From assembly GCA_003543245.1 (NCBI GenBank), contig DPJB01000009.1, positions 2,965 through 34,779 of the forward strand: DNA of 31,815 nt, read 5' to 3'. Each line of letters starts with the position of its first letter. Within the stretch, counting starts at the first letter, position 1. A program made the position numbers and the translations under genes. Below are positions 24,023 to 31,815 of this stretch, in pieces. The stretch comes from Moraxellaceae bacterium (GTDB lineage Bacteria > Pseudomonadota > Gammaproteobacteria > Pseudomonadales > Moraxellaceae). The notes beneath the pieces are model-generated. The model made no database searches, was not told where the DNA came from, and worked only from the letters and a program-made list of their open reading frames with translations.

Positions 24023-24592
24023 TCATTTCAATGCGGCCAGCCGCTGCAGGTGCGCCTCCACCATCCTCACATCCGCAATTCCCATGAAGCCTTTCTGACG
24101 GGTACGGCGATCGCCATCACTGTCACGCCAGACTTCCGTGGAAAACACCAGATCACCAGAACCATCCGGACGCTCAGTGCGGACAATTTTCTCCAGCTGC
24201 GAAGAACTCCACGATTCAACCGTGATGCTGCGACTGCCGGTCATGACAAAAGCCCGCTTGCTGGTGACCACGTACACCATGTGACGGGCCTTGCGGTAAA
24301 TCCAGAACGGAGAAGAAAGGCCTCCCACCCCGATCAGGAGAAATGGCAAACCGAACAACGGAAAGAATTCAAAAGGCTGGCTGAAATCCGGCACCTTGAA
24401 ACCGGAGGCCCCGGCAATCCAGAAAACCGAGAATGCCGTCCAGGGTATGAAAAAAAGCCACAAGGCAAATCCCCCCAGCATCATCCGTCGAGGATCTGGT
24501 TGCCCGGCCCAGCTCACCACCTCACCGGGCTGTAACTCCCGCATGACCCTTTCCTGCAATACCTGAGGCACCCGGTACATATCCATGCTCAC
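24023..24592 (-). CDS. Membrane protein with bacterial PH-like domain
   Basis: A 189-residue protein of unknown role. The N-terminal part has ELQPGEVVSWAGQPDP, typical of proteins that carry bacterial PH domains, followed by two hydrophobic helices (about 38-62 and 74-98). The C-terminal beta-rich region starts with VYVVTSKRAFVMTG, the usual first strands of the PH-like fold. It is probably an inner-membrane protein with a cytoplasmic PH-like domain. GTG 24592 is preferred because AGGAG lies 9 nt upstream; ATG 24586 would be too far from it. It starts 18 nt after the hydrolase stop, so the two are likely co-transcribed. Confidence 0.78.
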   Translation of the reverse strand: MSMDMYRVPQVLQERVMRELQPGEVVSWAGQPDPRRMMLGGFALWLFFIPWTAFSVFWIAGASGFKVPDFSQPFEFFPLFGLPFLLIGVGGLSSPFWIYRKARHMVYVVTSKRAFVMTGSRSITVESWSSSQLEKIVRTERPDGSGDLVFSTEVWRDSDGDRRTRQKGFMGIADVRMVEAHLQRLAALK

Positions 24593-24610
24593 ACGCCTGA
24601 TCTCCTGTGT

Positions 24611-25558
24611 TCAAAGCCCAAGGAAGGCACGGAAAGCCGCCACAGTGGCAACAGCATCCTCTTCATGCGGCACATGACCCAGCTCGGGAAAAACAACCAG
24701 CTGGCTACCGGCAATATCCTTGTGAAAATGCTCACCATTAACAGGAGGAATCAGGCGATCCTGACCACCCCACAGAACAAGGGTCGGCAAGGTCAGCATG
24801 CGGATACGAGCTGCATTTTCGCCTGACGGTGCCTGACGGAAACGCTCGACCAGTGCCGCACGGTTTCCTGCGCGCAAGGTAAGTTCGTAATAACGATCGA
24901 TCAGTTCCGGCGTCACCTTTTCCGGATGCCCGTACACATTGCGCACACTCGATTCCACCATGTTACGCGGCAAGGTTACTTCCATCAGCTTGTTCAGCAG
25001 AGGAATCTGCGCAATCCGGAAACCGACCGGGATGGAAACTGATGGCGTCGGATAGCCGGCGGCATCTACCAGCACCAGCTTTTCAACACGTTCCGGATGT
25101 GCTGCGGCCATTTCCCAGGCAAGACGTCCCCCGAAAGAATTCCCGACCAGCACTACCTTCTGTAATCCCATCGCATCAAATACGGCCGTCAGAAAATGCA
25201 CATAACGTTCCATGCGATAGTCCCCATCGGCCATCGGGCCGGTGAGACCAAAACCGGGCAAGTCCAGACTGATCACACGCCGATCCGTCTTCAGCGCCGC
25301 CACCCAGCCCTCCCAGGTGTGCAGGCTGGCAGAGGTGCCATGCAGCAGCACAATCGGCGCAGCATCGTCACGCGGTCCCTCATCACGCACATGTACCTGC
25401 ATACCCTGCACTGTCACGAAGGCTGATGGTGCAGGCGCCCAACGCGATGCCAGTTCTGCCACCGGGCGATCCGGCGCCCAGTTAACGGCCACCATAACCA
25501 CTGACACCAGCACAATCACCGCCAGAAACCCGGCAACAACCCTTGCAACCATACGCAT
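24611..25558 (-). CDS. Membrane-anchored alpha/beta hydrolase
   Basis: A 315-residue alpha/beta-hydrolase fold protein with a single N-terminal membrane helix (about 4-26). It is thus probably anchored to the inner membrane with its catalytic domain outside. Seen are the oxyanion segment VLLHGTSASLHTW, the nucleophile elbow GNSFGG (serine near 141), the acid in LWGGQDRLIP and the histidine in ELGHVPHEE. All catalytic residues are present, so an esterase, lipase or C-C hydrolase activity is expected; substrate unknown. ATG 25558 is chosen because AGGGAG is 8 nt upstream, while GTG 25567 and ATG 25564 lie in or next to that site. Confidence 0.88.
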   Translation of the reverse strand: MRMVARVVAGFLAVIVLVSVVMVAVNWAPDRPVAELASRWAPAPSAFVTVQGMQVHVRDEGPRDDAAPIVLLHGTSASLHTWEGWVAALKTDRRVISLDLPGFGLTGPMADGDYRMERYVHFLTAVFDAMGLQKVVLVGNSFGGRLAWEMAAAHPERVEKLVLVDAAGYPTPSVSIPVGFRIAQIPLLNKLMEVTLPRNMVESSVRNVYGHPEKVTPELIDRYYELTLRAGNRAALVERFRQAPSGENAARIRMLTLPTLVLWGGQDRLIPPVNGEHFHKDIAGSQLVVFPELGHVPHEEDAVATVAAFRAFLGL

Positions 25559-25659
25559 GTGCATCACTCCCTGAATATCCGTATCAAAACAGACTCCCTG
25601 AATAACAGTTTTTTAACGCATGCGACAAGATGGCTTCTCCGAATTTTGCAGCGAGCATG

Positions 25660-25702
25660 CAATAAAAAAGCCCGGGGCCGATTTCCCCGGGCTTTTTTAT
25701 TG
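25660..25702. terminator. Strong bidirectional intrinsic terminator
   Basis: The two 18-base arms are perfect inverted copies (CAATAAAAAAGCCCGGGG and its complement) around the 7-nt loop CCGATTT. The GC core is flanked by A6 and T6. It ends the minus-strand glycine-zipper gene, 14 bases past its stop, and insulates the hydrolase gene from it. Confidence 0.93.
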
Positions 25703-25715
25703 CCCTGTCTATCCA

Positions 25716-26237
25716 TCAGTCATCGTGGCGCTGATAGGCATACTCCCGATAACCATTGTCCTGGCGGTAACTCCTGCCCTCATGGCTGGCGTTCCACTTG
25801 TTATGGTGATGGCCACGTCCCCAGCCATGGCCCTTGCCCGGGTGCCTGTCACGCTCTATCACGACCACACGCGGAGCACGCTCCCTGACCACTACCACCG
25901 GTGCCTCGCGGTAAACAACCGTTGGTGCATCACGGTAGACAATGCGGGTACGCTCACGCCCCTCATAACGTTCATGACCTTCATAATGGTCATGCCGTTC
26001 CTCCCGTCCACGGTAATCCGGCTCGCTGTGACCACCCTTGTCGTTGGCAATCATCACGCCCGTCATCGCCCCAAGCATGCCCCCCACCACAGCACCATCC
26101 CGTCCGCCCATGGATTTGCCCACCGCAGCACCCACACCGCCACCAATGATGGCGCCTACCACCGGATCACCGGCCATGGCCTGTGTACTGAAAACCGTGC
26201 CCAGCACCAGAATGGAAATGGCAAATTTGCTTTTCAT
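25716..26237 (-). CDS. Glycine-zipper envelope protein with basic, His-rich tail
   Basis: A 173-residue exported protein. A signal peptide (about 1-22, cut after AMA) leads into a glycine zipper (about 25-60: VVGAIIGGGVGAAVGKSMGG and GGMLGAMTGV). Such zippers form tight membrane helices in outer-membrane and lipoprotein families. The tail is highly charged, with repeated short blocks (VYRDAP, VYREAP, VVVRERAP, VVIERDR) and a histidine-rich HPGKGHGWGRGHHH stretch that could bind metal. It has no lipobox cysteine. ATG 26237 has AGGAG 8 nt upstream; the longer open frame is rejected. The exact function is unknown. Confidence 0.8.
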   Translation of the reverse strand: MKSKFAISILVLGTVFSTQAMAGDPVVGAIIGGGVGAAVGKSMGGRDGAVVGGMLGAMTGVMIANDKGGHSEPDYRGREERHDHYEGHERYEGRERTRIVYRDAPTVVYREAPVVVVRERAPRVVVIERDRHPGKGHGWGRGHHHNKWNASHEGRSYRQDNGYREYAYQRHDD

Positions 26238-26363
26238 GATCTTTTCTCCTGTTGCCTGCCGGAATGGCGGGCCATCCTCACGCGCCGTCCCTGAAAGAGA
26301 TTCCGGCTTCGTCAAACAGGATTAACGCGGGGCAACAGGAGCAGTTGACGGTGGTTGCAGGTT

Positions 26364-26392
26364 ATTACATCTGTGCAACAGGTCGGTTACAA
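26364..26392 (-). promoter_or_regulatory. Candidate sigma70 promoter for the glycine-zipper gene
   Basis: On the minus strand TTGTAA (26392-26387) and TGTAAT (26369-26364) are 17 bases apart. They match 4 of 6 and 5 of 6 consensus bases. This would give a leader of roughly 120 nt before the ATG at 26237. Confidence 0.35.
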
Positions 26393-26496
26393 AGCCCAGG
26401 AACCATTACTTCGGAGACATGCAGGTATTTCTCACAAGCGAACCTGATGAATTATGCTTGCGCCCCGGCCTTGCATAAACAGAACGGATTGGTGCC

Positions 26497-26838
26497 ATGA
26501 CAGAAGAGCTGAAAGTGGAAGACATTATTGTTGGAGAGGGAAAGGAGGCGGTCAAAGGAGCCCTGATCCTCACCCACTACCGGGGCACACTTGAGGATGG
26601 CACCGAGTTTGACTCCTCCCATCGCCGCGGTCGGCCGTTTGAATGTGTGATCGGCACAGGCCGCGTCATAAAAGGTTGGGATATCGGCATGATGGGCATG
26701 AAAGTTGGCGGCAAGCGCAAACTGTTTGTACCGGCACACCTGGCATACGGGGAGCGCCAGATCGGGGAGTTCATCAGCCCCAACTCGAACCTGCTGTTTG
26801 AAATCGAATTGCTGGAAGTCCGCACGCGCGATGAATAA
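26497..26838 (+). CDS. FKBP-type peptidyl-prolyl cis-trans isomerase
   Basis: A 113-residue single-domain FKBP that speeds proline isomerisation during protein folding. The active-site pocket residues are visible: HYRGTLEDGTEFDSS (Tyr, Phe, Asp), VIKGWDIGM (Val-Ile and Trp), PAHLAYGERQIG (Tyr) and SNLLFEIELLEV (Phe). There is no signal peptide or SlyD-type insert and metal tail, so it is a small cytoplasmic form. It is divergent from the glycine-zipper gene across 259 bases. The ribosome site is weak. A DUF445 gene follows 189 bases later on the same strand. Confidence 0.95.
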   Translation: MTEELKVEDIIVGEGKEAVKGALILTHYRGTLEDGTEFDSSHRRGRPFECVIGTGRVIKGWDIGMMGMKVGGKRKLFVPAHLAYGERQIGEFISPNSNLLFEIELLEVRTRDE

Positions 26839-27027
26839 CACAAGACAGCACAGCTGACCCTTCGCACAACTGGCGGCCGCCTGCCTCAAAGACAGACATG
26901 TTTTTCTGACTTGGCCGAACTGACCTGAAAAGCATGGTCCTGCGGCCAAACCACAACTGCCACCCTGATGGCATCCTGTCCGGTTGATAAGCCACCCCGC
27001 TTCACTGCTGCAGAGACACATCCTGAC

Positions 27028-28293
27028 ATGAACGCCCTTACCCTCTTCTGGCAGGAGCTCACTGCCCGTCCCGATTTCTGGGGCTTTATCAGCATTCCTG
27101 TTGTCGCTGCCGTCGTCACCTGGGTACATGTGTGGTGGGCCATGCAGATGGTGTTCTATCCCATCGACTTTATCGGCATCAAGACACCACAGCTGGAAAA
27201 AATGCTGGGCCTGCACCCCTTCGGCTGGCAGGGCATCATTCCGCGCAAAGCCCGCAAGATGTCCGACATTGTAGTGGACCGCGTCATCAACCGGATGGGA
27301 TCGGTCAGCGACTTTCTGCAACAGATGGAGCCGGAAAAAGTGGCAGCCTATGTCGCTGAGTCCGTATCGGCCAATATCGAGGAATACACCGACGAAGTCA
27401 TGCGCGAGCGCAACAGCCTGTTCTGGGACAATCTGCCCGTCAGCGTGAAAGGCATGGTGTATGCGCACGTACGCAGCCGCCTGCCCCGCATCATGGACCG
27501 TGTGGTGCAGTCCATGATCAGTCAGATAGACGATCTGGTTGATGTGAAGGAAATGTGCGGCCGCCAGATGGAAGCTGATCGCGCTCTTGTCGTACGCATG
27601 TTTCTGGAAGTCGGCGACAAGGAAGTAAGATTCATCATCAATTCCAGTTTCTGGATCGGGCTTGCCTTTGGCGTCGTCCAGATGGTGCTGTTCTGGTTCA
27701 TTCCATGGCACGGACTGCTACCGCTTTATGCCGCCGTACTGGGCCTGCTCACCAACTGGCTGGCGCTGGCAATGGTCTTCAGGCCGGTGAATCCGGTTAA
27801 AATCGGCCCATTCACCATTCAGGGACTCTTCCTGCGCCGTCAGGCACAGGTAGCCGACAAGTTTGCCACCATCAGCTCGCAGGAAATCCTCACCGTTCAC
27901 CAGTTCATGCGTGAGGTTCTGACCGGTTCGCGGTCCGAACGTGCCCGACGCATGATACACAAGCACGTCAACCGGCTGGTTGATGAGTCAGTGCTGGCTC
28001 GCACCGGGGCACAAGTGGCATTCGGTGCAGCCGGTTTTTCAGACCTCAAGACACTGATCACCGACAAGAGCGTGGAAATGGCGCTGAAGCCGCTATCAAA
28101 CCAGCGCTTCAATCGGGAGCGGGCGACAGAGCTGGCAGATCTTTTTGCACGAAAAATGAAGGAGCTGACACCGGCTGAATTCCAGGACCTGCTGCGACCG
28201 GCGTTCCAGGAAGATGAATGGATTCTTTTGCTGCTGGGCGCCGTGACCGGCATGGCTGCCGGAACCATACAACTGCTGCTGGGCTTTCAGTAA
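27028..28293 (+). CDS. DUF445 family membrane protein
   Basis: A 421-residue protein of the DUF445 (YheB/YjiN-like) family, of unknown function. It has an N-terminal membrane helix (about 14-40), then FYPIDFIGI and GWQGIIPRKARKMS, which are family hallmarks, then a long helical soluble region. A paired hydrophobic block (about 205-250) includes LLTNWLALAMVFRPVNPVKIGP, where the hallmark recurs, and a final helix lies at the extreme C-terminus. ATG 27028 is preferred; the in-frame ATG at 26968 adds 20 residues unlike the family and has no ribosome site. The gap before it (26839-27027) holds no feature I can support. The gene ends before a strong terminator. Confidence 0.88.
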   Translation: MNALTLFWQELTARPDFWGFISIPVVAAVVTWVHVWWAMQMVFYPIDFIGIKTPQLEKMLGLHPFGWQGIIPRKARKMSDIVVDRVINRMGSVSDFLQQMEPEKVAAYVAESVSANIEEYTDEVMRERNSLFWDNLPVSVKGMVYAHVRSRLPRIMDRVVQSMISQIDDLVDVKEMCGRQMEADRALVVRMFLEVGDKEVRFIINSSFWIGLAFGVVQMVLFWFIPWHGLLPLYAAVLGLLTNWLALAMVFRPVNPVKIGPFTIQGLFLRRQAQVADKFATISSQEILTVHQFMREVLTGSRSERARRMIHKHVNRLVDESVLARTGAQVAFGAAGFSDLKTLITDKSVEMALKPLSNQRFNRERATELADLFARKMKELTPAEFQDLLRPAFQEDEWILLLLGAVTGMAAGTIQLLLGFQ

Positions 28294-28369
28294 CTGCGTC
28301 ATGTGTTGATGAAAACATGCGATTGACCAGACCAGTCAGCCACTGCAAATGTATTTCCCAGCTTCACGC

Positions 28370-28403
28370 AATAAAAAACCCCGCATCTGCGGGGTTTTTT
28401 ATT
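28370..28403. terminator. Bidirectional intrinsic terminator
   Basis: AATAAAAAACCCCGC and GCGGGGTTTTTTATT pair perfectly (15 bp) around the loop ATCT. It sits between convergent genes, 77 bases after the DUF445 stop and 21 bases past the stop of the beta-oxidation alpha subunit, and can serve both. Confidence 0.93.
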
Positions 28404-28423
28404 AAAGGATCAGCAACCCAACC

Positions 28424-30604
28424 TTACTGGAAGGTCTCGCCCTTGGCCGCCATGTCCACCAGCAGCTTCGGCGGAGTGAAACGCTCACCGTGTTTGGCGG
28501 CCAGTTCCCCGGCACGCTTCACGAACTCGGGCACACCGATGAAGTTGATGTACTGCAACTGGCCACCAGTCCACGGTGCCATGCCAATACCGAAGATCGA
28601 ACCGATGTTCGCATCCGGCACATTGCGCAGCACACCTTCTTCAAAGCAGCGAGCCGCTTCGATGGACTGACGATACAGCAGACGCTCCTTCAGCTCTTCA
28701 AACTCAGCCGGCGTCGGCTGGGCCTTGTCGGCCTTCATGAAGTGCCTGGCCAGTTCCGGCCACAGGTGCTTCTTGCCATCGGCAGGATAGTCATAGAAGC
28801 CAGCGCCGTCCTTCTTGCCCGGACGCTTGAACTCGTTGAGCATCTTTTCAACCACCGGCACGGCTGCATCCGCGGGCAGCGACTTGCCTTCGGCAGCAAG
28901 ATCCTTCTCGGTCTGTACACGCACCTTGCGGGTGAGTTCCAGGTTCACTTCATCCAGCACGGCCAGCGGACCAATCGGCATGCCGGCCTGGGCAGCGGCC
29001 TGCTCGATGGAGACGGGATTCCAGCCTTCGGCCAGCATGTTCACACCTTCCATGCAGAAGGTGCCGAATACACGGCTGGTGAAGAAACCACGGCTGTCGT
29101 TCACCACAATCGGTGTCTTCTTGATCTGCAACACGTAGTCAAAGGCCTTGGCCAGCGCTTCTTCGCCGGTTTCCTTGCCCATGATGATTTCCACCAGCGG
29201 CATCTTGTCGACTGGCGAGAAGAAGTGCAGGCCAATGTAGTTCTTTGCATTGCGTGAGGCTTCCGCCAGACCGGTGATCGGCAACGTCGAGGTATTCGAT
29301 GCCATGATCAGGTCGGCGCCACAGGCGGCTTCGGCCTTCGCTGTCACATCCGCCTTGATCTTGCGGTCTTCGAACACGGCCTCGATCACGAGATCGGCAC
29401 CGGCCAGCTTGCTGTAGTCGGTCGTTGCGGTGATCAGGGCCAGCTTCTGCTCGGCCGCTTCCTTGGTCATTGCACCCTTGGAGACACGCTTTTCCAGCAG
29501 CTTCTGGGTGTAAGCCTTGCCACGATCCGCCGCGTCCTGGGCTGCATCAATCAGCACCACTTCAATACCGGACATGGCCGACACGTAAGCAATGCCCTGA
29601 CCCATCATGCCGGCACCCAGGATACCGACCTTCTTGCTCTTCCATTCCGGATACTTTTCCTTGGAAGGACGCGAACCGCCGCCATTGATTTTCTGCAGAT
29701 CAAAGAAGAAAGCCTTGATCATGTTCTTGGCATGCTTGCCAGTGGCGAGCTTGGTGAAGTAACGGCCTTCAATCTTCAGCGCGCTGTCAAAATCAACCTG
29801 GGCACCTTCAACGGCGGCGCACATGATGGCCATCGGAGCCGGATAGTTTTCCTGGGCACCCTTGAGCTGCTTGCGCAGGTTGGACGGGAATGCCGGCAGG
29901 TTCATGGCCAGTGCCGGCGTGGACGGTGTGCCGCCCGGCATCTTGTAGCCGCTCTTGTCCCACGGCTGCTGTGCGCTCGGGTTGGCCTTGATCCACTCAC
30001 GGGCCTTGCTCAGCATGTCTTCCTGGGTTTCAGCGATTTCATCGATGATGCCGGTGGACAGCGCCTTGGCCGGCTTCATGCGCTGGCCCTGCATCAGCAC
30101 ATTCATCAGACCGTTCTGGATACCCAGCATGCGGGTGATACGCACCACACCGCCACCACCCGGCAGCAGGCCGAGGCTCACTTCCGGCAGACCGAATTCG
30201 GCCTTGGGATTGTTGAGGGCAATACGACGGTGACAAGCGAGTGCAATTTCAAGACCGCCACCCAGTGCCGTGCCATTCAGCGCAGCCACGACCGGCTTGC
30301 CGAGCGTTTCCAGCGCGCGCAACTGGCGCTTGATTTCGGTCACGCCGGCTTCAAATTCCTGCGCGTGCTCGGGGCCCGCCTGAATCAGTGTCTTCAGGTC
30401 GCCACCGGCAAAGAAGGTTTTCTTGGCCGAGGTAAGGATCACGCCCTTGATGTCGGCTTTCTCGGCCTGCAGGCGTGCAACGGTTTCCGCCATGGACTTG
30501 GTGTACAGCTCGTTCATGGTGTTGGCGGACGAGTTCGGATCGTCCAGGGTCAGCGTGACAATGTTGTCAGCATCTTTTTCCCAACGGATAGCAGACTGGC
30601 TCAT
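28424..30604 (-). CDS. Fatty acid oxidation complex alpha subunit (FadB/FadJ-like)
   Basis: A 726-residue bifunctional beta-oxidation enzyme. The N-terminal enoyl-CoA hydratase domain (about 1-190) has GTALGGGLEIAL and FGLPEVSLGLLPGGGG, carrying both catalytic glutamates. The NAD-binding 3-hydroxyacyl-CoA dehydrogenase domain (about 330-510) has VGILGAGMMGQGIAYV and the catalytic histidine in LHFFSPVDKMPLVEII. The C-terminal HAD domains follow. It thus hydrates enoyl-CoA and oxidises the 3-hydroxyacyl-CoA. Length fits FadB (729) and FadJ (714) equally, so I give no symbol. ATG 30604 is chosen; the frame stays open into the thiolase region but those residues are not part of the family. It starts 29 nt after the thiolase stop, forming one operon. 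Confidence 0.94.
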   Translation of the reverse strand: MSQSAIRWEKDADNIVTLTLDDPNSSANTMNELYTKSMAETVARLQAEKADIKGVILTSAKKTFFAGGDLKTLIQAGPEHAQEFEAGVTEIKRQLRALETLGKPVVAALNGTALGGGLEIALACHRRIALNNPKAEFGLPEVSLGLLPGGGGVVRITRMLGIQNGLMNVLMQGQRMKPAKALSTGIIDEIAETQEDMLSKAREWIKANPSAQQPWDKSGYKMPGGTPSTPALAMNLPAFPSNLRKQLKGAQENYPAPMAIMCAAVEGAQVDFDSALKIEGRYFTKLATGKHAKNMIKAFFFDLQKINGGGSRPSKEKYPEWKSKKVGILGAGMMGQGIAYVSAMSGIEVVLIDAAQDAADRGKAYTQKLLEKRVSKGAMTKEAAEQKLALITATTDYSKLAGADLVIEAVFEDRKIKADVTAKAEAACGADLIMASNTSTLPITGLAEASRNAKNYIGLHFFSPVDKMPLVEIIMGKETGEEALAKAFDYVLQIKKTPIVVNDSRGFFTSRVFGTFCMEGVNMLAEGWNPVSIEQAAAQAGMPIGPLAVLDEVNLELTRKVRVQTEKDLAAEGKSLPADAAVPVVEKMLNEFKRPGKKDGAGFYDYPADGKKHLWPELARHFMKADKAQPTPAEFEELKERLLYRQSIEAARCFEEGVLRNVPDANIGSIFGIGMAPWTGGQLQYINFIGVPEFVKRAGELAAKHGERFTPPKLLVDMAAKGETFQ

Positions 30605-30633
30605 TATGTGTTCTCCAAATTCTCTCGTGGGAA

Positions 30634-31815
30634 TCAAACGCGTTCGATGATTGTGGCGATACCCATGCCACCACCAACGCAGAGGGTGCACAGTGCGCGC
30701 TTGAGGCCGCGACGCTCCAGCTCGTCCAGCGCGATCTGCACGATCATGCAGCCGGTGGCACCGAGCGGGTGACCCATGGCGATGGAGCCGCCATTGACGT
30801 TGACGATGTCGTCCTTGATACCCATGTCTTTCATGAATCGCATGGCCACGGAGGCAAACGCCTCGTTGATTTCCCAAAGATCAATATCAGCAGCCGTCAG
30901 GCCGGCCTTGGCCAGGGCCTTTTTGGCCGCAGGGGCCGGGCCGGTCAGCATGATGGTCGGGTCAGCGCCGCTCACAGCCGTGGCGATGATCTTGGCGCGC
31001 GGCTTCAGGCCGAGCTTCTTGCCGGTCGCTTCGTTGCCGATCAGCATCAGTGCTGCACCGTCCACAATGCCGGACGAGTTGCCCGGGGTATGCACGTGAT
31101 TGATCTTTTCAACCCAGTTGTATTTCTGCAGGGCGACGGCATTGAAGCCACCCATTTCGCCCATCATGGCGAACGAAGGATTAAGACCACCCAAGCCTTC
31201 CAGTGTGGAGTTGGCCTTGATGAATTCGTCTTCGGCCAGAATGGTCAGGCCGTTGAAATCCTTGACCGGTACCACTGACTTCTTGAACCAGCCTTCTGCA
31301 CGCGCCTTGGCGGCACGCTGCTGCGAACGCAGGGCAAAGTTATCAACGTCTTCGCGGGAAAAACCTTCGATCGTGGCGATCAGGTCAGCGCCAATACCCT
31401 GCGGCACAAAGCCGGTCTGCAGGTTGGTTTCCGGGTCCATCGCCCAAGCACCACCGTCAGAGCCCATCGGCAGGCGCGACATCGATTCCACGCCACCAAC
31501 CACGACCAGATCCTCGAAACCGGAGCGGATCTTCATGGCACCGAGGTTCACGGCATCAAGGCCGGACGCACAGAAACGGTTCAGCTGCACACCGGCCGTG
31601 GTGTCATTCCACTTGGCCTTGAGCGCTGCCGTCTTGGCAATGTCTGCCCCCTGATCACCTACCGGGGTCACGCAACCGAGCACTACATCATCGATATAGT
31701 CCTTGATCCCGGCACCGTTACGCTCTTCGAGCGCGTGCATGAGACCTACGACCAGATCGACCGGCTTGACTGTATGCAGCGAGCCATCCTTCTTGCCCTT
31801 GCCGCGGGGGGTGCG
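30634..31815 (-). CDS. Thiolase, acetyl-CoA C-acyltransferase (5' end cut)
   Basis: 393 residues of a thiolase are visible. The frame stays open to the window edge, and about ten N-terminal residues are missing, judging from RTPRGKGKKDGSLH near the edge. All catalytic parts are present: the nucleophilic cysteine in NRFCASGLDA, the histidine in GHPLGATG, and the second cysteine in TLCVGGGMG. It cleaves 3-ketoacyl-CoA to acetyl-CoA and a shortened acyl-CoA, and lies just upstream of the alpha subunit with 29 nt between. The order thiolase then alpha subunit on one strand differs from E. coli fadBA but is found in other proteobacteria. FadA, FadI or a related enzyme cannot be separated here. Confidence 0.94.
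   Translation of the reverse strand, partial: RTPRGKGKKDGSLHTVKPVDLVVGLMHALEERNGAGIKDYIDDVVLGCVTPVGDQGADIAKTAALKAKWNDTTAGVQLNRFCASGLDAVNLGAMKIRSGFEDLVVVGGVESMSRLPMGSDGGAWAMDPETNLQTGFVPQGIGADLIATIEGFSREDVDNFALRSQQRAAKARAEGWFKKSVVPVKDFNGLTILAEDEFIKANSTLEGLGGLNPSFAMMGEMGGFNAVALQKYNWVEKINHVHTPGNSSGIVDGAALMLIGNEATGKKLGLKPRAKIIATAVSGADPTIMLTGPAPAAKKALAKAGLTAADIDLWEINEAFASVAMRFMKDMGIKDDIVNVNGGSIAMGHPLGATGCMIVQIALDELERRGLKRALCTLCVGGGMGIATIIERV

Noticed and set aside
26452..27711. 419-codon open frame on the minus strand
   Set aside because: It is antisense to the FKBP and DUF445 genes, both of which have clear family motifs. Its translation has no recognisable domain and comes from codon bias of the true strand.
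29732..30772. 346-codon + strand open frame
   Set aside because: It is antisense to the beta-oxidation alpha subunit and thiolase; the product is low-complexity and histidine/glycine-rich, as expected for a shadow frame.
30605..30877. N-terminal extension of the beta-oxidation alpha subunit
   Set aside because: The frame is open across the thiolase 3' end but the residues are shadow sequence; ATG 30604 begins the enoyl-CoA hydratase domain.
1..31815. CRISPR array, rRNA or complete tRNA genes
   Set aside because: No regular spaced repeats, rRNA-like stretches or full cloverleaf with T-arm and CCA were found on either strand.

Overview
The window looks like chromosomal DNA of a GC-rich gammaproteobacterium. 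The respiratory gene nuoN, a FadA/FadB-type beta-oxidation pair, purU, tusA and two AraC regulators of the long arabinose-binding type suggest the Pseudomonadales/Oceanospirillales range. This placement is inferred from gene content and protein flavour only. Most genes are ordinary housekeeping or lipid-metabolism genes.

Layout. Positions 1-2242 carry the end of nuoN and a MATE efflux pump (+ strand). Positions 2250-2299 (- strand) hold a compact tRNA-Gly(UCC)-like element with no T-arm. Positions 2370-12554 are a tightly packed four-gene + strand cassette, visibly less GC-rich than its flanks: (1) a ClpB-type AAA+ ATPase, (2) a small radical-SAM activase-like protein, (3) a 2096-residue protein combining zinc ribbons, a degenerate protein kinase, a superfamily 1 helicase and a Vsr-like nuclease, and (4) a coiled-coil protein. 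Positions 12752-15816 hold a - strand run, purU > class III cyclase > MFS transporter > tusA. Positions 15918-19813 hold an AraC regulator divergent from an acyl-CoA dehydrogenase and an SDR dehydrogenase, followed by a HIT protein. Positions 19847-23950 hold an orphan multi-PAS membrane sensor and a second AraC regulator divergent from a membrane fatty acid desaturase. Positions 24023-26237 (- strand) hold a PH-like membrane protein, an alpha/beta hydrolase and a glycine-zipper envelope protein. Positions 26497-28293 (+ strand) hold an FKBP isomerase and a DUF445 membrane protein. Positions 28424-31815 (- strand) hold the beta-oxidation alpha subunit and a thiolase cut by the window edge. No stretch above 300 bases lacks a gene.

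The most interesting part is the 2370-12554 cassette. Its genes are 2 and 14 nt apart and then overlap by 4 nt, so they are probably one operon and one functional system. The kinase-helicase fusion recalls MkoA of the Mokosh anti-phage system. Here, however, the kinase motifs are degenerate, the nuclease is of the Vsr/MTES_1575 type fused to the same chain, and an unfoldase and a radical-SAM enzyme are added. A DNA- or RNA-targeting conflict (defence) system is the best inference, but nothing in the sequence proves it. There is no integrase or transposase. The cassette is bounded on the left by the tRNA-like element, and a 7-bp motif from that element recurs near the right end.

The rest reads as a lipid-oriented neighbourhood: acyl-CoA dehydrogenase, a (3R)-hydroxyacyl-CoA-type SDR, a desaturase, a hydrolase and FadAB-like enzymes, with two AraC regulators placed to control the adjacent divergent genes.
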